DNA from: Actinoplanes cyaneus
GTDB taxonomy: Bacteria > Actinomycetota > Actinomycetes > Mycobacteriales > Micromonosporaceae
Assembly (NCBI RefSeq): GCF_016862095.1
Contig: NZ_BOMH01000017.1
Span: 202,580 to 266,579 of the forward strand
Length of the DNA: 64,000 bases
Reading direction: 5' to 3'
Below the pieces are notes generated by a model. It saw only the letters and a program-made list of their open reading frames with translations. It ran no database searches and was not told where the DNA came from. Position 1 is the first letter of the stretch. Every line of letters begins with the position of its first letter. A program made the translations under genes and the position numbers. Shown piece after piece: positions 26,873 through 35,814 of this stretch.

Positions 26873-27333
26873 CGCCCGGCCTGCCGTCGGCGGGCGGACA
26901 TCACGGCGAGCGCGGCGGCCGCTGTCAGAGCCGTGAGCCCGCCCCCGATCAGCAGGCGAGCCGTCCCGTCGGGCGCCGTCCCCCCGCCGCCGGTGGCCGG
27001 CCCGCGGCTCGGCTCCACCCTGGCCAGCACATGGAGGGTGGTGCTCGCCGTCTTCCCGTCCGGGCAGCGCAGCGTGAGCCGGTAGTCGCCGGCCCGCTGA
27101 CCGGTGGGCACCTTCACGGTCGCGGTGAGGAAGCCGAACTCCGGCTCGACCGGCACCGAGCCGATCGGGTCGGCGGTGACGGTGGCCGCCTTCAGGTTGT
27201 CGTCGCAGGAGGCGCGCAGCGAGAACTCGTCCCCGGCGCGCACCGTGCTGGGGTTGGCCTCGACGAACACGGCCGGGGCCGCCTGCGCGGACAGCGCGAG
27301 CGCCGGTAGGAACAGGACTGCGGCCAGGAGCAT
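26869..27333 (-). CDS. Secreted, membrane-anchored Ig-like protein
   Basis: 154 residues from an ATG behind ggaggggggattgaag, giving a signal peptide MLLAAVLFLPALALSAQAA. The mature domain (VEANPSTVRAGDEFSLRASC to YRLTLRCPDG) looks like one immunoglobulin-type beta sandwich with a likely disulphide. A Gly-rich linker, a C-terminal hydrophobic segment and RRRQAGR follow: a sorting-signal layout, but I see no LPXTG-like pentapeptide. Its stop overlaps the sortase start (GTGA). A natural candidate partner or substrate of that sortase, on position alone. Confidence 0.75.
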   Translation of the reverse strand: MLLAAVLFLPALALSAQAAPAVFVEANPSTVRAGDEFSLRASCDDNLKAATVTADPIGSVPVEPEFGFLTATVKVPTGQRAGDYRLTLRCPDGKTASTTLHVLARVEPSRGPATGGGGTAPDGTARLLIGGGLTALTAAAALAVMSARRRQAGR

Positions 27334-27538
27334 CTTCAATCCCCCCTCCTGCCGTTCGCGGGCGGAAAGCACGCGGACGGCGCGTGAAGGTGATTTTCGC
27401 ACCGGGATGCCCATTCCGCGTAGATCCCGACGGCGTGAGACCCGGGTTCGAGACCCGACGGTCCGGCACGACTCGTGCTCCGCTACCGTGATTGATGTTC
27501 GACTCAACAGAGGATCACCGGCGCCTGGGGGCGTTCAG

Positions 27539-27829
27539 TTGTCTGTAATCACAACCGTTCTGGTCTATGTGATCATCCCGGCCGCGGTCATCGGCACGGT
27601 GGCGGCGCTTGTCTTCGCCGGCTCCGACAAGACCAGGTCGTCCCGTCGGTACCGTCCGGGGCGGCCGTACGAGTTCGCGCCGATGTGGTTCCTGTCCGCG
27701 CCCAGGAGCGTCGCGGCGACGGACCACGGCCACGCGACTCCGGCGATCGAGCGCGGACTCGTCATCGAGGACAGTTCCGGCGCTCTCGTCCGGCCCGGCC
27801 CGACAGGAGGCGCAAGTGACAAGTGGTGA
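27539..27829 (+). CDS. Small single-span membrane protein
   Basis: 96 residues from a TTG start (MSVITTVLVYVIIPAAVIGTV) with ggggg eight bases upstream. One N-terminal membrane helix (residues 3-28), then a conserved basic, tyrosine-rich motif RRYRPGRPYEFAPMWF and a variable tail. The RYRPGxxWxxxPxW pattern is widespread in small actinobacterial membrane proteins encoded beside TPM-domain genes; its function is not known. It overlaps the next gene by 14 bases. Confidence 0.7.
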   Translation: MSVITTVLVYVIIPAAVIGTVAALVFAGSDKTRSSRRYRPGRPYEFAPMWFLSAPRSVAATDHGHATPAIERGLVIEDSSGALVRPGPTGGASDKW

Positions 27830-28199
27830 GCCGGTCGTGGAAGAAAGTCCCTTCACGACCCGTCAGCTGCTGCGCCTGGACGAGGCGCTCCGGATCGCCG
27901 ACCAGTCGACCGGGCTGACCTTCAGCATCTACGTCGGCGAGCTCGAGGAGCCGATCCGCGAGTCGGCCGAGAAGCTGCACGCGCAGATCGTCAACCCGCA
28001 GAAGGCGGTGCTGCTCGCGGTCTCGCCGAACCAGCGCAGGCTGGAGATCGTCACGGGCGACGAGGCCCGCAGGCGGATCACCGACCGGGACGCGAAGCTG
28101 GCCGCTTTCGGCATGGCGGGCTCGTTCTCCGGCGGCGACCTGATCGGCGGCCTGATGATCGGCCTCGACCAGCTGGCGTCGCACGCCGGCCGTTCCTAA
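27816..28199 (+). CDS. DUF5130 / TPM-domain protein
   Basis: 127 residues from GTG behind a strong caggagg five bases upstream. Sequence landmarks are FSIYVGELEEP, AVLLAVSPNQRRLEIVTG and a Gly-rich end (FSGGDLIGGLMIGLDQLA), which fit the DUF5130 family with a TPM-phosphatase-like fold. The family has no settled function in actinobacteria. Coupled by overlap to the small membrane protein upstream; its stop overlaps the convergent Uma2 gene by four bases. Confidence 0.8.
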   Translation: MTSGEPVVEESPFTTRQLLRLDEALRIADQSTGLTFSIYVGELEEPIRESAEKLHAQIVNPQKAVLLAVSPNQRRLEIVTGDEARRRITDRDAKLAAFGMAGSFSGGDLIGGLMIGLDQLASHAGRS

Positions 28200-28741
28200 A
28201 AGGGACCGACCCTCATCGGGTACGGGGCGTCGAGCTTCACCTCGGCGCCCTCGATCCGCTGGACCTGGCGGTATGCCGTGCCGTCCAGCGCGTGGACGAC
28301 CAGCGCCACGCCCGGCTCCACCCGCCAGTAGGCCGCGATGCCCGCCGACGCGTAGACCGCCGGCTTGAGCAGCCGGTCGTAACGCTCGGTCTCGGGTGAC
28401 TCCACCTCGACGACCACTGCCACGTCGGCCGGGTCGGCCCAGATGCCCCCGGCGGAGCGCGGCCGCAGCACCGTCACGTCGGGGACCAGGTTGCTCGTGC
28501 CGATCGCCACGCCGAGCCGGGCGCACACCCACCAGCCCGGCGGCGCCGCCGACCGCAGCGCGACCACCACCTCGTCGACCGTGGCGTCGTGTGCCGGCGT
28601 GGCCGGCGGGGTGACGTGCAGGCCGCCGTCGACGATCTCGTAACGGTGCCCGTCCTGCGGGAAAAGGTGAAGGTCGGGCTCGGTCCAGTGGCCGTCCGGA
28701 GCGCTCCACCGCACCGGTGGACCCTGGCTCAGCATCGTCAC
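28196..28741 (-). CDS. Uma2-family (DUF820) putative nuclease
   Basis: 181 residues from a GTG five bases after gaggagg; a GTG six bases further upstream leaves no room for the ribosome-binding site. PD-(D/E)XK-like fold: YEIVDGGLHVTPP at the N-terminus, LVPDVTVL with the acidic residue, and VVVEVESPETERYDRLLKPAVYASAGI with ExE...K (family landmarks quoted as VEVESP and RLLKPAVYA). These proteins are frequent in cyanobacteria and actinobacteria; a nuclease role is assumed from the fold only. Confidence 0.85.
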   Translation of the reverse strand: MTMLSQGPPVRWSAPDGHWTEPDLHLFPQDGHRYEIVDGGLHVTPPATPAHDATVDEVVVALRSAAPPGWWVCARLGVAIGTSNLVPDVTVLRPRSAGGIWADPADVAVVVEVESPETERYDRLLKPAVYASAGIAAYWRVEPGVALVVHALDGTAYRQVQRIEGAEVKLDAPYPMRVGPF

Positions 28742-28804
28742 GGGCACCTCCTCAGCCGGGTTGTCAGCCTACCCACCGAGCGTCGATGCAACTTGCATAC
28801 GCAG

Positions 28805-28841
28805 GAAAAACGGCCCCATCCAGCGAACTGGACGGGGCCGT
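28805..28841 (-). terminator. Intrinsic terminator of pepN
   Basis: Read on the minus strand: a 14-bp stem, 28810-28823 pairing with 28828-28841, one G-T wobble, TTCG loop, then TTTTTCC. It starts about 20 bases after the pepN stop. One of the few textbook U-tract terminators in this window. Confidence 0.85.
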
Positions 28842-28860
28842 CGGCGTGCCTTTCATCCGG

Positions 28861-31419
28861 TCAGGACGATGCGCTGTCCTTGGCCCGGGCCTTGAGCGCC
28901 CGCAGGATCCCGTCCCGGCCCTCGGCGACCAGCCGCCGCAGCGACGCCGGGTGCCCGTCCTGGGCCAGCCAGGCGTCGGTCAGGGCGACCGTCTCCTCGC
29001 TGATCTGGAACGTCGGGTAGGCCAGGGTCGCGAACTCCTGCGCCGGCTCGCTGTCCGACCGGGCCCAGACCTCACCGACCACGGCGAAGAACTTCTCCGC
29101 GTACGGCGCGGTGAGCTCCACCTGGCGGGTGCTCTGGAAGCCCTGCAGCAGCGACCGGTTCAGCCAGTTCGGCGGGGTCTGCGGCCCGGTCAGCTCGGCC
29201 CACACGCGGGCCTTGTTCTCAGGGGTCGGCAGCAGCGCGCGGGCGATCGCGGCCTCCCGCTCGCCGCTGGCGGTCTTGTCCGCGGCCAGCTCGTCGTCGA
29301 TCTCGGACTCGGGCGCCACCCCGATCGCGGCGAGCGCCTGCAGCAGCGACCAGCGCAGCTCGGTGTCGACGACCAGGCCCTCTGGCTTGTCCCCGCCGCC
29401 GAGCCAGCCGCTCAGCACCGCGGCCTGCTCCGGCGTACGCGCCGCGGTGATGTAGGCGCGCGCCCAGGTGAGCTGCCATCCGCTGCCCGGCTCGGCCGCG
29501 GCGAGCTGGGTCTGCGCCAGCTTCGCCAGCATCGCCCAGCCCTCCGGCGCCCACGCCGGGTCGGCGAAGCTGACCAGCGCGCTGGCCGCCTGCCGCAGCG
29601 TGGCGGTGGTCAGGTTGATGTCGCTCTCGGCCGGCAGGCCGGAGACGACCAGCTGGACGTAGTCGCGCGCGGCCAGCTCGGCGTCGCGCAGCATGTCCCA
29701 CGCGGCGGCCCAGCACAGCGCCCGCGGCAGCGCCGAGTCGAACCCGGCGATGTGGTTGACCAGCACGCCCAGCGAGCGCTCGTCGAGACGCAGTTTCGCG
29801 TACGTCAGGTCGTCGTCGTTGAGCAGCAGCACGTCCGGCGCCTTGACCCCGGCCAGCGCCGTGATCTCGGTGCGCTCGCCCGCGACGTCCACCTCGAGGC
29901 GCTCACGCCGTACGAGCTGGTCGCCCTGAAGGTCGTAGAGGCCGATCCCGATCCGGTGGGTACGCAGCGTCGGGTAGTCGGCCGGCGCCTCCTGCAGCAC
30001 CGTCACGCTGGTGTACCGCTCCTGGTCGTCCAGCTCGACGACCGGGCGCAGCGTGTTGACCTGCGCGGTCTCCAGCCACTGCGCGGCGAACTTGCGCAGC
30101 TCGCGGCCGGACGCCGTCTCCAGCTCGGTGAGCAGGTCGTCGAAGGTGGCGTTGCCCCACGCGTGCTTGGTGAAGTAGGCGCGCAGGCCGGTGACGAACG
30201 GGTCCAGCCCGACGTACGCGACGAGCTGCTTGATGACGCTGGCGCCCTTGGCGTACGTGATGCCGTCGAAGTTGACCTCGACCGCCTCCAGGTCCGGCAT
30301 CTCGCAGTAGACCGGGTGCGTGGAGGAGAGCTGGTCCTGCCGGTAGCCCCAGGACTTGCGGATCGACAGGAACGTCGACCAGGCGTCGGTGAACCGGGTG
30401 GCGTGCGTGTTGCACCAGTGGCTGGCCCACTCGGCGAACGACTCGTTCAGCCACAGGTCGTTCCACCAGCGCATGGTGACCAGGTCGCCGAACCACATGT
30501 GGGCGAGCTCGTGCAGGATCGTGTTGGCCCGCTGCTCGTACTCGTAGTCGGTGACCTGCGACCGGAAGATGTAGTGCGCCTCGGCGTGCGTGACGCAGCC
30601 GAAGTTCTCCATCGCGCCGGCGTTGAAGTCCGGCACCCAGAGCTGGTCGTACTTCGGCAGCGGGTACCGCACGCCGAACTGCTCGTGGAAGAAGTCGAAG
30701 CCCTGCTTGGTGATCAGGAACAGGTCGTCGGCGTCCAGGTAGCGGGCCATCGAGGCGCGGCAGAACACGCCCAGCTCGATGCCGTCGTGCGAGTCGCGGA
30801 CCTCGTGGTACGGCCCCGCGCAGATCGCCGTGATGTAGGTGCTCATCCGGGGCGAGGTGGTGAAGTGGACCGTCCGCGCGCCAGTCCCGGCCGGCTCCTC
30901 GGAGGCGACCGGCATGTTCGAGACCACCTTCCAGTGGTCCGGCGCGGTCGCGTGCCAGGTGAAGGCGCTCTTCAGGTCGGGCTGGTCGAACGCCGCGTAG
31001 ACGCGCTGGGCGTCCGCGGTCTCGAACTGGCTGTAGAGGTAGATCTCGGAGTCGACCGGGTCGACGCTGCGCTGCAGGCCCTGCCCGCTCGCCGAGTAGG
31101 CGAAGTAGCCCTCGACGACCAGGACGTTCTTCTCCGCCAGGCCGGGCAGGGGCAGGCCCTTCTCCGCCGACCAGGTGCTCAGGTCGAGCGGCCGCCCGTT
31201 CAGCGTGGCGCTGGTCAGCCTGACCGCCGCGGCCTCGATGAACGTCTCCGCACCGGGCTCGGTGCAATCGAACGAAACGGTGGTGGTGGAGCGGAAGGTC
31301 TCGGACCCGGGATTGCCGTTTCCGTCGGTCAGATCGAGGGCGATGTCGTACCCGGTCACCTCGAGCAATCGACTCCGCTCCGCAGCCTCGACCTGGGTCA
31401 GGTTGTGAACACCGGCCAC
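28861..31419 (-). CDS. pepN: Aminopeptidase N
   Basis: 852 residues from GTG (MAGVHNLTQVEAAERSRLLEV), with aaggag eight bases upstream. This start matches the usual actinobacterial PepN N-terminus. M1 zinc peptidase: exopeptidase motif GAMENFG, zinc motif HELAHMWFGD (HELAH at 303-307), and the third ligand in NESFAEW. The C-terminal ERAP1-like helical domain fills residues 500-850. It removes N-terminal residues from peptides in the cytoplasm. Monocistronic with its own terminator; divergent from the FrnE-like gene. Confidence 0.95.
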   Translation of the reverse strand: MAGVHNLTQVEAAERSRLLEVTGYDIALDLTDGNGNPGSETFRSTTTVSFDCTEPGAETFIEAAAVRLTSATLNGRPLDLSTWSAEKGLPLPGLAEKNVLVVEGYFAYSASGQGLQRSVDPVDSEIYLYSQFETADAQRVYAAFDQPDLKSAFTWHATAPDHWKVVSNMPVASEEPAGTGARTVHFTTSPRMSTYITAICAGPYHEVRDSHDGIELGVFCRASMARYLDADDLFLITKQGFDFFHEQFGVRYPLPKYDQLWVPDFNAGAMENFGCVTHAEAHYIFRSQVTDYEYEQRANTILHELAHMWFGDLVTMRWWNDLWLNESFAEWASHWCNTHATRFTDAWSTFLSIRKSWGYRQDQLSSTHPVYCEMPDLEAVEVNFDGITYAKGASVIKQLVAYVGLDPFVTGLRAYFTKHAWGNATFDDLLTELETASGRELRKFAAQWLETAQVNTLRPVVELDDQERYTSVTVLQEAPADYPTLRTHRIGIGLYDLQGDQLVRRERLEVDVAGERTEITALAGVKAPDVLLLNDDDLTYAKLRLDERSLGVLVNHIAGFDSALPRALCWAAAWDMLRDAELAARDYVQLVVSGLPAESDINLTTATLRQAASALVSFADPAWAPEGWAMLAKLAQTQLAAAEPGSGWQLTWARAYITAARTPEQAAVLSGWLGGGDKPEGLVVDTELRWSLLQALAAIGVAPESEIDDELAADKTASGEREAAIARALLPTPENKARVWAELTGPQTPPNWLNRSLLQGFQSTRQVELTAPYAEKFFAVVGEVWARSDSEPAQEFATLAYPTFQISEETVALTDAWLAQDGHPASLRRLVAEGRDGILRALKARAKDSASS

Positions 31420-31498
31420 GTGCACTCTCCTTCGAGCTGACTGCTTTTCCTCGCAGCCTATGCGCCGTCCGCCCCCAATGCGGTGGCAGGATCGATCC

Positions 31499-32125
31499 AT
31501 GACTGAACGCGCCACCGTCGACATGTGGTTCGACCCGATCTGCCCGTGGGCCTGGATGACCTCACGCTGGTTGCTCGAGGTGGAGAAGGTGCGCCCCCTC
31601 GACGTCCGTTTCAACGTGATGAGCCTGTCCGTCCTGAACGAGGGCCGGGACCTGCCCGAGCAGTACCAGGAGCTGATGACCCGCGGCTGGGGCCCGGTCC
31701 GGGTCTGCATCGCCGCCGCCGAGGCAGCGGGGCCGGAGATCCTGCGCGATCTCTACACCGCTCTCGGCACCCGGATCCACCTGCAGAAGTACGAGTTGGA
31801 CGAGAAGCTGTTCCGGGAGGCCCTGACCGAGGTCGGCCTCGACCCGGAGCTGGCCGCCGCCGCGCTCACCGACGAGCGCGACGAGGCCCTGCGGGCCAGC
31901 CACGACGCCGGCATGAAGCCGGTCGGCACGGACGTGGGCACCCCGGTGATCCACGCCCCGGGCCCGGAGGCAGGTTCCACCGTCGCGTTCTTCGGCCCGG
32001 TGGTCACGCCGGCGCCGAAGGGTGAGGCCGCCGGCAAGTTGTGGGACGGCGTCGTCCTGGTCGCCGGAACTCCCGGCTTCTACGAGCTGAAGCGCAGCCG
32101 CGACATCGGTCCGATTTTCGACTGA
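31499..32125 (+). CDS. FrnE/DsbA-like thiol oxidoreductase (Rv2466c family)
   Basis: 208 residues, ATG start MTERATVDMWFDPICPWAW. Thioredoxin-fold FrnE family; the active-site region DPICPWAW keeps only Cys15, where mycothiol-dependent Rv2466c has a CPWC pair. A monothiol mechanism with mycothiol is the likely reading, and CPWA is common among close relatives. The inserted helical domain and the cis-proline segment (GTDVGTPVIH) are present. Predicted to reduce disulphides or nitro compounds with mycothiol in the cytoplasm. Confidence 0.87.
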   Translation: MTERATVDMWFDPICPWAWMTSRWLLEVEKVRPLDVRFNVMSLSVLNEGRDLPEQYQELMTRGWGPVRVCIAAAEAAGPEILRDLYTALGTRIHLQKYELDEKLFREALTEVGLDPELAAAALTDERDEALRASHDAGMKPVGTDVGTPVIHAPGPEAGSTVAFFGPVVTPAPKGEAAGKLWDGVVLVAGTPGFYELKRSRDIGPIFD

Positions 32126-32164
32126 ATCGCCACCTGACCGTCCGCGGCGTCGTTGGATGGAGTG

Positions 32165-32380
32165 ATGTACACCTCATCCAGCGACGCCGCCGGGATGACC
32201 ATCGGCGTCCAACGCGAAGTATGGGCTGATTTGTCCCCTGAGCTGGCGGGACTCGTCGCCCCGCCGATCGTCGTGACGGCCCGGCCAGCGCAACGCCCGG
32301 TGAACGCGCATCGACGTGCGCAGTTGAGCCGGTCACGCGGGAACATGCCGGTGGGCAGGCACCGGCGGCCCGCCGGGTAA
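32165..32380 (+). CDS. Possible small protein, doubtful
   Basis: 71 residues from ATG (MYTSSSDAAGMTIGVQREVW). It fills most of the 265-base gap between the FrnE-like gene and the DUF1015 gene. There is a weak ggag two bases upstream and no recognisable domain; the last 30 residues are Arg-rich and look like non-coding composition. It could equally be a spacer. Listed because nothing else occupies the gap. Confidence 0.25.
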   Translation: MYTSSSDAAGMTIGVQREVWADLSPELAGLVAPPIVVTARPAQRPVNAHRRAQLSRSRGNMPVGRHRRPAG

Positions 32381-32390
32381 ATTCCCTGCC

Positions 32391-33587
32391 ATGACGGTCG
32401 TGCACCCGATCAGCCGGGCCTGGATCACCACTGGCGGTACCGGAGCCCAGAACTACGACGAGTTCGCCGACGACGCCGAAATCACCGACATCATCGCTGC
32501 CAACCCGCACAGCTCGTTGGCCGTGGAAATGCCGCATCTCGCGCCCGAGTCCCTCGGCCGGACCTTCGCAGAGTCTCTCCCGGACGCCGTCGTCCGGCTG
32601 GAGCGCGACAAGTCCGAGGGCCACTACCGGCAGGCTGAGCACGTCGTGGTGCTCTACCGGATCACCGCGAAGGACGAGGCCCCCGCCTACGGCCTGTGGA
32701 GCATGGTCGACACCGGCCAGATCTCCACCAGCGCCGACGAGCCGGGCCTGGTCATCCGCAACGAGGACGTCTTCATCGCCAAGGTGCGCGAGCGGGTCGC
32801 ACTCGCCGAGTCGCTGCAGACCCTGCTCTCCCCGGTGCTGCTGTTGCAGACCGGCAAGGGGGAGGAGCTGCACGCGGCCCTCGCCGGCGCCTGCGACGCC
32901 GCGGGCGAGCCGGAGGCCACCGACACCGACCAGACCGGCCGGGTCCACGCCATCTGGACGATCGGCGCCGGCGAGCTGCAGGACAGGCTCACCGCGCTGG
33001 CCGGCGGCGGCGAGCTGGTCGTCGCCGACGGCAACCACCGCAGCCTGGCCGCGCAGACCGGTGGCCTGCCGCGCTTCCTCGCGGTGATCACCACCCCCGC
33101 GTCGGTCGCCATCCAGCCCTACAATCGCCTGATCAGCGAGCTCCCGGCGACGCCGGCCGAGCTGATCGAGCGCCTGCGCGCGGCCGGTGCGACGGTCACC
33201 GAGCTGTCGCGGGCCGCCGGGCTTCCCGGCAAAGCGACGATCGAGATGTACGCCGGGGGCCGGTCCTACACGGTGGCCCTCCCGTCCGACCCGGCCGGCA
33301 GCGCGGTGGAGAACCTGGATCACGCCCTCGTCGAGCGGGTCCTGCTGCGCGACGTGCTCGGGCTGGACCCGGGTGACAAGCGGATCTCCTACATCGGTGG
33401 TGACTACCCGGTCGAGTGGCTGCGTGGCGAGGTCGACGCCGGTCGCGCCGAGCTGGCCGTCCTGATCGCCCCGGTGACCGTGGAGGACTTCGTCGCGGTC
33501 AACCTGGCCCGGCTGAAGCTGCCGCGCAAGAGCACCTGGTTCACGCCCAAGGCGCGGGGCGGCCTCGTCCTCGCCCAGCTCGGCTGA
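32391..33587 (+). CDS. DUF1015-family protein
   Basis: 398 residues from an ATG (MTVVHPISRAWITTGGTG). DUF1015 landmarks: NPHSSLAVEMPH near the N-terminus, VVLYRI, VIRNEDVFIAKVRERV, and the late VVADGNHRS, which resembles the SerK/ParB-like catalytic DGHHR segment of related kinases. The family occurs near serine and coenzyme metabolism in many bacteria, but no activity is established for this branch. Its stop overlaps the start of the esterase gene (TGATG). Confidence 0.8.
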   Translation: MTVVHPISRAWITTGGTGAQNYDEFADDAEITDIIAANPHSSLAVEMPHLAPESLGRTFAESLPDAVVRLERDKSEGHYRQAEHVVVLYRITAKDEAPAYGLWSMVDTGQISTSADEPGLVIRNEDVFIAKVRERVALAESLQTLLSPVLLLQTGKGEELHAALAGACDAAGEPEATDTDQTGRVHAIWTIGAGELQDRLTALAGGGELVVADGNHRSLAAQTGGLPRFLAVITTPASVAIQPYNRLISELPATPAELIERLRAAGATVTELSRAAGLPGKATIEMYAGGRSYTVALPSDPAGSAVENLDHALVERVLLRDVLGLDPGDKRISYIGGDYPVEWLRGEVDAGRAELAVLIAPVTVEDFVAVNLARLKLPRKSTWFTPKARGGLVLAQLG

Positions 33588-34504
33588 TGCTGCACCCGCA
33601 GGTGACGGCGGCGGCGGCCCATCGCCGCCGCCCCACCGCCGACGTGCTGGCGGCCGGGCCCTACGAGCGGCTGCAGTTCGCCCGTGCGGCGATGGAGGAG
33701 GCCGTCGAGGCGGAGACCGGGCCGGCCCTGCCGCTGCCGGTCGTCGCCGACCTGGACGCCGACGGGGTGCCGTGCCGGCTCTACGCCACCCGGTTCGGCG
33801 CGCCGGTCTTCGTCTACCTGCACGGCGGCGGCTGGTGCTACGGCAGCATCGAGACCGTGGACCGGTTCTGCCGCCGGGTCGCCGACCGGTCCGGCCTGGC
33901 GGTGCTGTCGGTGGGTTACCGGCTCGCCCCGGAGCATGTGCACCCGGCCGCGCTCGACGACGTCGCGGTCGTGCTCGACCACGTCCGTAAGAACGGGGCC
34001 GAGCTGGGCGTCGACCCGTCCCGGCTGGCGATCGGCGGGGACAGCGCGGGCGGCCAGCTCGCCACGGTCACCGCGCGCCGGCAGCGGGACGCCGCCACCC
34101 CGCTGGACTTCCAGGCGCTGATCTACCCGGCGATCGACCCGCTCACCTCCGCCGAGTCGTACGACGAGGTGGGGGAGTACGGGCTGGACCGCGCCTCGAT
34201 GAAACTGGCCTGGGAGACGTTCGTCCCGGACCCGATGCGGCGGCTCACCCCGGACGTGGCGCCGCTCGCCGTCGCCGACCTGTCCGGCATGCCCTCCACG
34301 CTGATCATCACGGCGGAGTACGACGCGCTGCGCGACGAGGGCGCCGATTACGCGGATGCGCTGGTCAGTGCCGGGGTGCCGGTCGTGCACACCCGCTACA
34401 TGGGCGTGAACCACGGTTTCGCCCGCAAGATCTCCACGATCGACGCGGCGCGGGCGGCCGCCGACCAGGTCGCCGCCGCCCTGCGCGCCGCGCTCACGTT
34501 CTGA
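33587..34504 (+). CDS. Alpha/beta hydrolase, HSL-type esterase
   Basis: 305 residues, ATG start overlapping the DUF1015 stop by one base. Hormone-sensitive-lipase-like esterase: oxyanion motif HGGGW, nucleophile GDSAGG, then an aspartate in EYDALRDEG and the histidine in VNHGF. Cytoplasmic carboxylester hydrolase; substrate unknown, usually short acyl esters. Its end is six bases from the convergent rpiA stop. Confidence 0.9.
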   Translation: MLHPQVTAAAAHRRRPTADVLAAGPYERLQFARAAMEEAVEAETGPALPLPVVADLDADGVPCRLYATRFGAPVFVYLHGGGWCYGSIETVDRFCRRVADRSGLAVLSVGYRLAPEHVHPAALDDVAVVLDHVRKNGAELGVDPSRLAIGGDSAGGQLATVTARRQRDAATPLDFQALIYPAIDPLTSAESYDEVGEYGLDRASMKLAWETFVPDPMRRLTPDVAPLAVADLSGMPSTLIITAEYDALRDEGADYADALVSAGVPVVHTRYMGVNHGFARKISTIDAARAAADQVAAALRAALTF

Positions 34505-34510
34505 CCGGTT

Positions 34511-35212
34511 CTATCCGGCCAGGATCAGCTCGAAGTCGTACCCGAAGAAGAGGCCCGTCTCGACGACGCCCGACATCTGCTTCAGGCGGGTGTGGGCGTC
34601 GTCGGTGATCTCGCTGAACGTCAGGTCCAGGGTCAGGTTGCCGCGCTCGGTGATGACCGGGCCGTCCTTGCCGCCGGCCGGGCGCAGCACGACGTCCTCC
34701 AGCCCGGGGAAGCCCTCGAGCTTCTCGAAGATCAGGCTGAGCGCGGCCGGGTCGATCTCCACCGGGGCCGCGAAGTTCTGCCCCAGCCGGTCCACGATCT
34801 TGGACCGGTCGACCACGATGAACGCCTTCGGCGCCGCGGCCATCATCAGCTTCTCCTGGTAGAGCGCGCCGCCCCGGCCCTTGATCAGCCGCTTCTTCGC
34901 GTCCACCTCGTCGGCGCCGTCGAAGCACCAGTCCGGCCGGACCTCGTTGAGCGTCGCGGTGCGCAGGCCCAGCGCGGCACACGCGTTCGCCACCTCGATC
35001 GACGTCGGGATCGCGGTGAAGGAGAGCCCCTCCCTCTCCGCGCGGGACGCGAGGGCCTGCAGGGTCAGGAAGCTCGTCGAGCCCGAGCCGATGCCGACCG
35101 TCTGCCCGTCCTGCAGCTCGGCGGCCAGCCGCGCCGCCCCCTCCCGCTTGGCTTCCTCGTTCTTGATGACACCTGACCAGGTCAGGCCGTTGGGGCGGTT
35201 CTTCCACTGCAT
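34511..35212 (-). CDS. rpiA: Ribose-5-phosphate isomerase A
   Basis: 233 residues from ATG (MQWKNRPNGLTWSGV); an in-frame GTG 42 bases upstream is possible and no strong ribosome-binding site decides between them. RpiA landmarks: GIGSGSTS for phosphate binding, DGADEVD with the catalytic aspartates, KGRGGALYQEK with the catalytic Glu, and PAGGKDGPVITE. It interconverts ribose 5-phosphate and ribulose 5-phosphate in the pentose phosphate pathway. Monocistronic. Confidence 0.95.
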   Translation of the reverse strand: MQWKNRPNGLTWSGVIKNEEAKREGAARLAAELQDGQTVGIGSGSTSFLTLQALASRAEREGLSFTAIPTSIEVANACAALGLRTATLNEVRPDWCFDGADEVDAKKRLIKGRGGALYQEKLMMAAAPKAFIVVDRSKIVDRLGQNFAAPVEIDPAALSLIFEKLEGFPGLEDVVLRPAGGKDGPVITERGNLTLDLTFSEITDDAHTRLKQMSGVVETGLFFGYDFELILAG

Positions 35213-35261
35213 GTGATGGCAACCGTTTCCAGGAGCGGTCGGATGGTCATCCACATGGTAA

Positions 35262-35786
35262 TCAGCGCCGCGGCAGATCCTCCCGGGGCAACCAATTCCG
35301 CCGTACGATCACCAGATCGCGCTCGGCGGCCGCCAGATCGGCCTCGCTGGGCCGGCACGCGTCCCGCGCGCGCAGTGCGGCGCCCACACTGACCTGCGAC
35401 GACCCCGACCCGACCAGACCGCGCAGGCCGCGCTCGGCCTCCCGGTCCTCGGTGTTGCCGCCGGCGGTGGGAGCGGGCCGCTTCGCCGGCCGGGCGAACG
35501 ACTTGGGCGCGGGCCCGGGCACCGGCGGCGCGGTGGGCACCGCCGGCACGGGCGGTGCCGTGGACGCCACCGGCGGGGCAGGAACCGGCGGCGCGGCGGG
35601 AACCGGAGCGGCAGGAACCGGAGCGGTAGGCGCCGGAGCGGCAGGAACCGGTGGGCCAGGAATCGGAGCGCTGGGAACCGGCGGCGTGGCGGGAGGCGCA
35701 GGCACCGGGATCACGGGCTCCTCCGGCGCGGCGCTCGCCTCGGAGGAAAGGCGCACACGGCGGCGGCGACGCTCGGGCTCAGCCAT
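35262..35786 (-). CDS. Pro/Ala-rich hypothetical protein with conserved C-terminus
   Basis: 174 residues, ATG start MAEPERRRRRVRLSSE. The middle (about 25-95) is low-complexity Pro/Ala/Val with repeats such as PVPAAPVPAAPPVPAP. The last 60 residues are conserved-looking: RGLRGLVGSGSSQVSVGAALRARD, then AAERDLVIVRRNWLPREDLP. That C-terminal pattern recurs in short actinobacterial proteins; no function is known. Located between rpiA and the Eis-like gene, all on the minus strand. Confidence 0.65.
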   Translation of the reverse strand: MAEPERRRRRVRLSSEASAAPEEPVIPVPAPPATPPVPSAPIPGPPVPAAPAPTAPVPAAPVPAAPPVPAPPVASTAPPVPAVPTAPPVPGPAPKSFARPAKRPAPTAGGNTEDREAERGLRGLVGSGSSQVSVGAALRARDACRPSEADLAAAERDLVIVRRNWLPREDLPRR

Positions 35787-35814
35787 GGCCCGACGTTACC
35801 CCGATCCGGTTCCC

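Noticed and set aside
26873..27469. Upstream extension of the sortase frame as one long protein
   Set aside because: It overlaps the secreted Ig-like gene in another frame; the GTG at 26872 overlapping that gene's stop is the better start.
27440..27470. T-arm-like gggttcgagaccc suggesting a tRNA
   Set aside because: No acceptor, D or anticodon stems pair around it; isolated resemblance.
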